Below are positions 61,301 through 64,000 of a DNA stretch of 64,000 nt, piece by piece. Origin of the DNA: Antitrichia curtipendula (taxonomy: Eukaryota; Streptophyta; Bryopsida; Hypnales; Leucodontaceae); NCBI GenBank assembly GCA_951230915.1, contig OX579640.1, forward strand, positions 21,224,981 to 21,288,980, written 5' to 3'. Positions within the stretch are counted from its first letter, which is position 1, and every line of letters starts with the position of its first letter. The notes beneath the pieces are model-generated. The model had not been told where the DNA came from and did no database searches. It saw only the letters and a program-made list of their open reading frames with translations. Both the position numbers and the translations under genes were made by a program.

Positions 61301-62399
61301 GAAACCATGAATGAAGTAGAACTTCCTTGTGAGGTTGATATAAATTAAGAATTAGTTCATCAAGTGTTCTAGATATAGAATCCTGAGGGACAATTATGAG
61401 TAATACAAGACCACATAATTCGTCTACACTGAATAGAGGTATTAAGGGGACCAAAAATTAAAGGGAATCATTGTGAAAAATTGTAAATGTTTGAAACATG
61501 ATATACAATTCTCACACACTTTAGTAACTATTTATGTAAAACAAAGGTAGATATTTATGTAGTGTGTAATGTTAATTAATTAGTATAGGTCCCCTTAAAT
61601 CCCTATTCACTGTAGAAGGAAAACAATCTAATAACTATCTAAAACAAGAATTGGAGAATTGAAAGTTATAAATAGGATTTTTATGGATATTGTTTTATAT
61701 ATTAGGAAATGTATATATGATGCTTTGATATATGTTTATATAATGTTATGCTAGATATATTTTAGATTAAGATTTTTGAATAGATACTTGCAAGGTACCT
61801 ATTAATTAATATTTTGAATTTGAGCATTTATTCTTGTTTATAGATAAAAGTTAGTAGGGATATGTTTCTAGAAGATTGGTTCATTGTGATTAGTCATTAT
61901 GGATCAAACCATTTTAGTATTATTTTCAATGTTCTATGAATGATAAATAGGTCTTTAGTCAATGTTATATGTATTGATTGTATATATTTAAGAGAGGTCT
62001 AAAAGTTTTGGGTATACTTGGTGGTTGTATTTTAGTTTTTTCTTCACAAGAAAATTATATGTTGAATATTATATTGTGAGGTTGTAACGTTGTTTAGAGT
62101 ATTTCTAATAGAAATTTAAAAAAATGTGAAGCTCAATAGAATCATTTGTGGCATATGAAACAAAGTTTTCATATATTGAAGGATGTAAATAAGATTTAGG
62201 TCTCCCATTTGATTGGACTTGAATGTGTGCAATTATAATGTAATACATTCAACTAGAAACTCAATTTACAAGTCATAAGAGCAATTGTAGATAGGTGTAT
62301 GCCATCTACTAGTTGGAAATAGACTTCTACTTGTGTTTGATGTGGTAGTGAGTTAATATTACTTTGTTGATTATTATCCGCATTGGTTACTAATTTAGG
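58321..62399. other. Non-coding stretch, GC-richer to 59.0 kb and then AT-rich
   Basis: Contains a TTAA repeat (58544-58563) and two short stretches like the end of repeat F (GAGGTAGATGTACCTAAAAG near 59103 and TGTAGATGCACCTAC near 59276). No gene supported. Confidence 0.5.
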
Positions 62400-63232
62400 T
62401 TAATCTCTAAAGTCCCAAGAGTCTCCTTATAAGACTGTTGAATTTTGAAACTTTTTTTCAAGATAGGAAATTTGATTGAAATAAAAATGATACTTCCATA
62501 AAGCAAATTCAAGGCATGAAATTTATTAAAAAATCTTAGAATAATAATTCTATAAATTTATTTCTTATAGAATGTATATTTTCTTGTGTGAAAGAATTTG
62601 ATTTGTTCCTTTTGGATATGTGATGTTATGAAACTTCTTGTCTGTGGGATATCCTAGCAAGTTCTTGAGAAAAAAATGTATTGAATTTGTTTATAAGCTC
62701 AATTTTAAAAATATTTAAAAAAAATTGCACATGATTTAGTTTGGTTTCCCAAAATAATCTCATTGTTAAAATTTGTGTGTTTCAATTCCATCTTAGAGCT
62801 ATCAACACTTTAGTTTTTCCTTCTATTTCTTACTTTATATAATTTAATAACTTTATGAAGAATAAAATTGCAATAGTATTTTGAATTTTTTTTACAAACT
62901 CTTAAATCGATTCTTCAACATAAATAAACTTAAATTCAAAATCTGTAATACAAAATTTTTAAGCTAAGATGATTCATAGCCTTATAATCTTGTCACACCA
63001 AGAACAAAATGACAACTCATTTCCTTCATTTTGAACACATATATCTTGTGATTGTTACAATGAAAGTGTGTCAAATTTCTTCTAGATATTCTTATATTAG
63101 TTTAATACAAGATCCCTAGTTGTATATGTAAAGAAAAACAAATGTTTAAAAGTTTTGTTGTTTACATTGAAAATGGTAGTTTTCAGTGTGTATTTTTTAA
63201 TAGAGAAATGACCTTTGTATTTTAGGAGTTAA
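62400..63232 (+). mobile_element. Family A element (A9), diverged
   Basis: TTAA|TCTCTAAAGTCCC at 62400 and GTATTTTAGGAG|TTAA ending 63232, 825 bp between the TTAAs. The interior carries the GAAAATGGTAGTTTTCAGTG block near the right end that corresponds to GAAATGGCAGTTTGGGAGCG of A1, and TTCTTCAACATAAA shared with A10. Confidence 0.65.
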
Positions 63233-64000
63233 AGTTAGGGGAGAAAATTAGGGTTTGTAGTCAACTAGATGTCAAGGTTTAGGGTTGCAAGTTGAGTATT
63301 TAGAGGTGAGGTTTTGCCCTTTGCCTATATTTTGGTGGGGAGGGTGCCTATGTGAGTTGAAGTGTGTGGGATACACTTTGGTGCAAGATTGTAAGCTTGT
63401 TGTTTTATGATGAAAGGCAATTTTTATGCGATTTAAAAAAAAAAATTGAATGGATTGAGTGTTGCATTACGGTAAGATTTTGAATCTAAATTTTCAACAA
63501 GATGAACTATTATCACACAAAATTTTAGATCTAGATTATTTATAAAGATGGAGATATAAAGCATTAAAGTGGAGGGGTCAAAAATCTAAGGGAATTGAAG
63601 CAAGAGTTTTCTTTTGCAAGCTTCAAACTTATTGAGCATTACTGATTTGATTGTGAAACTTAAGGATATCTTTCTGCATTTAATATCTCATATCTTGTGT
63701 CAAATTTTGTTGGGCTTTAATGGACTTTGGATTGTGACTTATGATAAAAAATGAAACTAAGATTTTTCATACCATAATTGCCATAGAAAGTCAATAGTGG
63801 GAAAACATTCACCGCAATTGGACAATATCTGAGATGAGGATGAAAAATTATGTGTGAATAGGTGGCAAGCTAATTAAGACTTTCTAATAGTTTAAAGTGA
63901 TTTGAACAAACACGGTTTGAGTTATGCAAGTTCAAAGTCTACTACAACAATTCTATGTTTCATTGGATTCATGAAGGACAATGGTTTAGATACAAGAGAA
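63233..64000. other. AT-rich non-coding end of the window
   Basis: No gene or repeat recognised. Confidence 0.5.

Noticed and set aside
1..64000. LTR retrotransposon with gag/pol genes
   Set aside because: I looked for protease, reverse transcriptase and integrase motifs in the long frames and saw none; no LTR pair was noticed.

Overview
The window looks like nuclear DNA of a land plant. It is AT-rich and gene-poor. The three genes I can support are plant-type: a STRUBBELIG-family receptor kinase with 14 visible exons, a plant-like mitochondrial complex I subunit (GRIM-19/NDUFA13), and a small AT-hook basic protein. All recognised introns use GT-AG. I cannot place the species. The absence of recognisable gag or pol reading frames and the residues at the end of GRIM-19 hint at a non-angiosperm, but that is weak.

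Layout. Positions 28-8312 (minus strand) hold the receptor kinase from its start codon to the kinase activation segment; the last exons lie beyond the left edge. Its introns carry local tandem duplications and one dispersed repeat. Positions 8313-18668 are non-coding, with microsatellites, a GC-richer island at 14.5-15.6 kb and a PIF/Harbinger-like element (17303-18203) just upstream of GRIM-19. GRIM-19 occupies 18669-19769 (plus strand, three exons). Positions 19.8-25.4 kb are non-coding with two tandem arrays. From 25.4 to 54.3 kb there is essentially only repeat DNA. The AT-hook gene lies at 55607-56017 (plus strand), with a probable 5'-UTR intron. The rest, to 64 kb, is mostly AT-rich DNA in which I recognise one more transposon copy.

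The main discovery candidate is a population of non-autonomous DNA transposons with termini TTAA|CCCCTAAAGG...CCTTTAGGGG|TTAA. About a dozen copies (here 'family A', mostly 0.5-1 kb when uninterrupted) and three copies of a shorter relative ('family C', about 220 bp, TTAA|CCCTTAAACG) lie in this window. In three places an insertion can be compared with an unfilled site: a nested A in A, a nested C in another MITE, and an A at the edge of a duplicated segment. A fourth insertion splits a tandem array. All fit insertion at TTAA with TTAA duplicated, which together with the CCC end is the hallmark of piggyBac-type transposition. To my knowledge piggyBac-like elements are poorly described in plants. 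No transposase is visible here, so the assignment is an inference from the ends.

The repeat region also holds a segmental duplication (about 25.8-30.1 kb and 34.9-37.5 kb, with a truncated third copy at 45.1-45.8 kb) whose roughly 83-bp minisatellite differs in copy number between copies. Other arrays are a T-rich degenerate array of roughly 130-190 bp units (30.2-34.5 kb), a 12-bp array (39.3-39.9 kb) and an array of roughly 250-300 bp units ending just upstream of the AT-hook gene. All repeat relationships were found by reading; no alignment was run.
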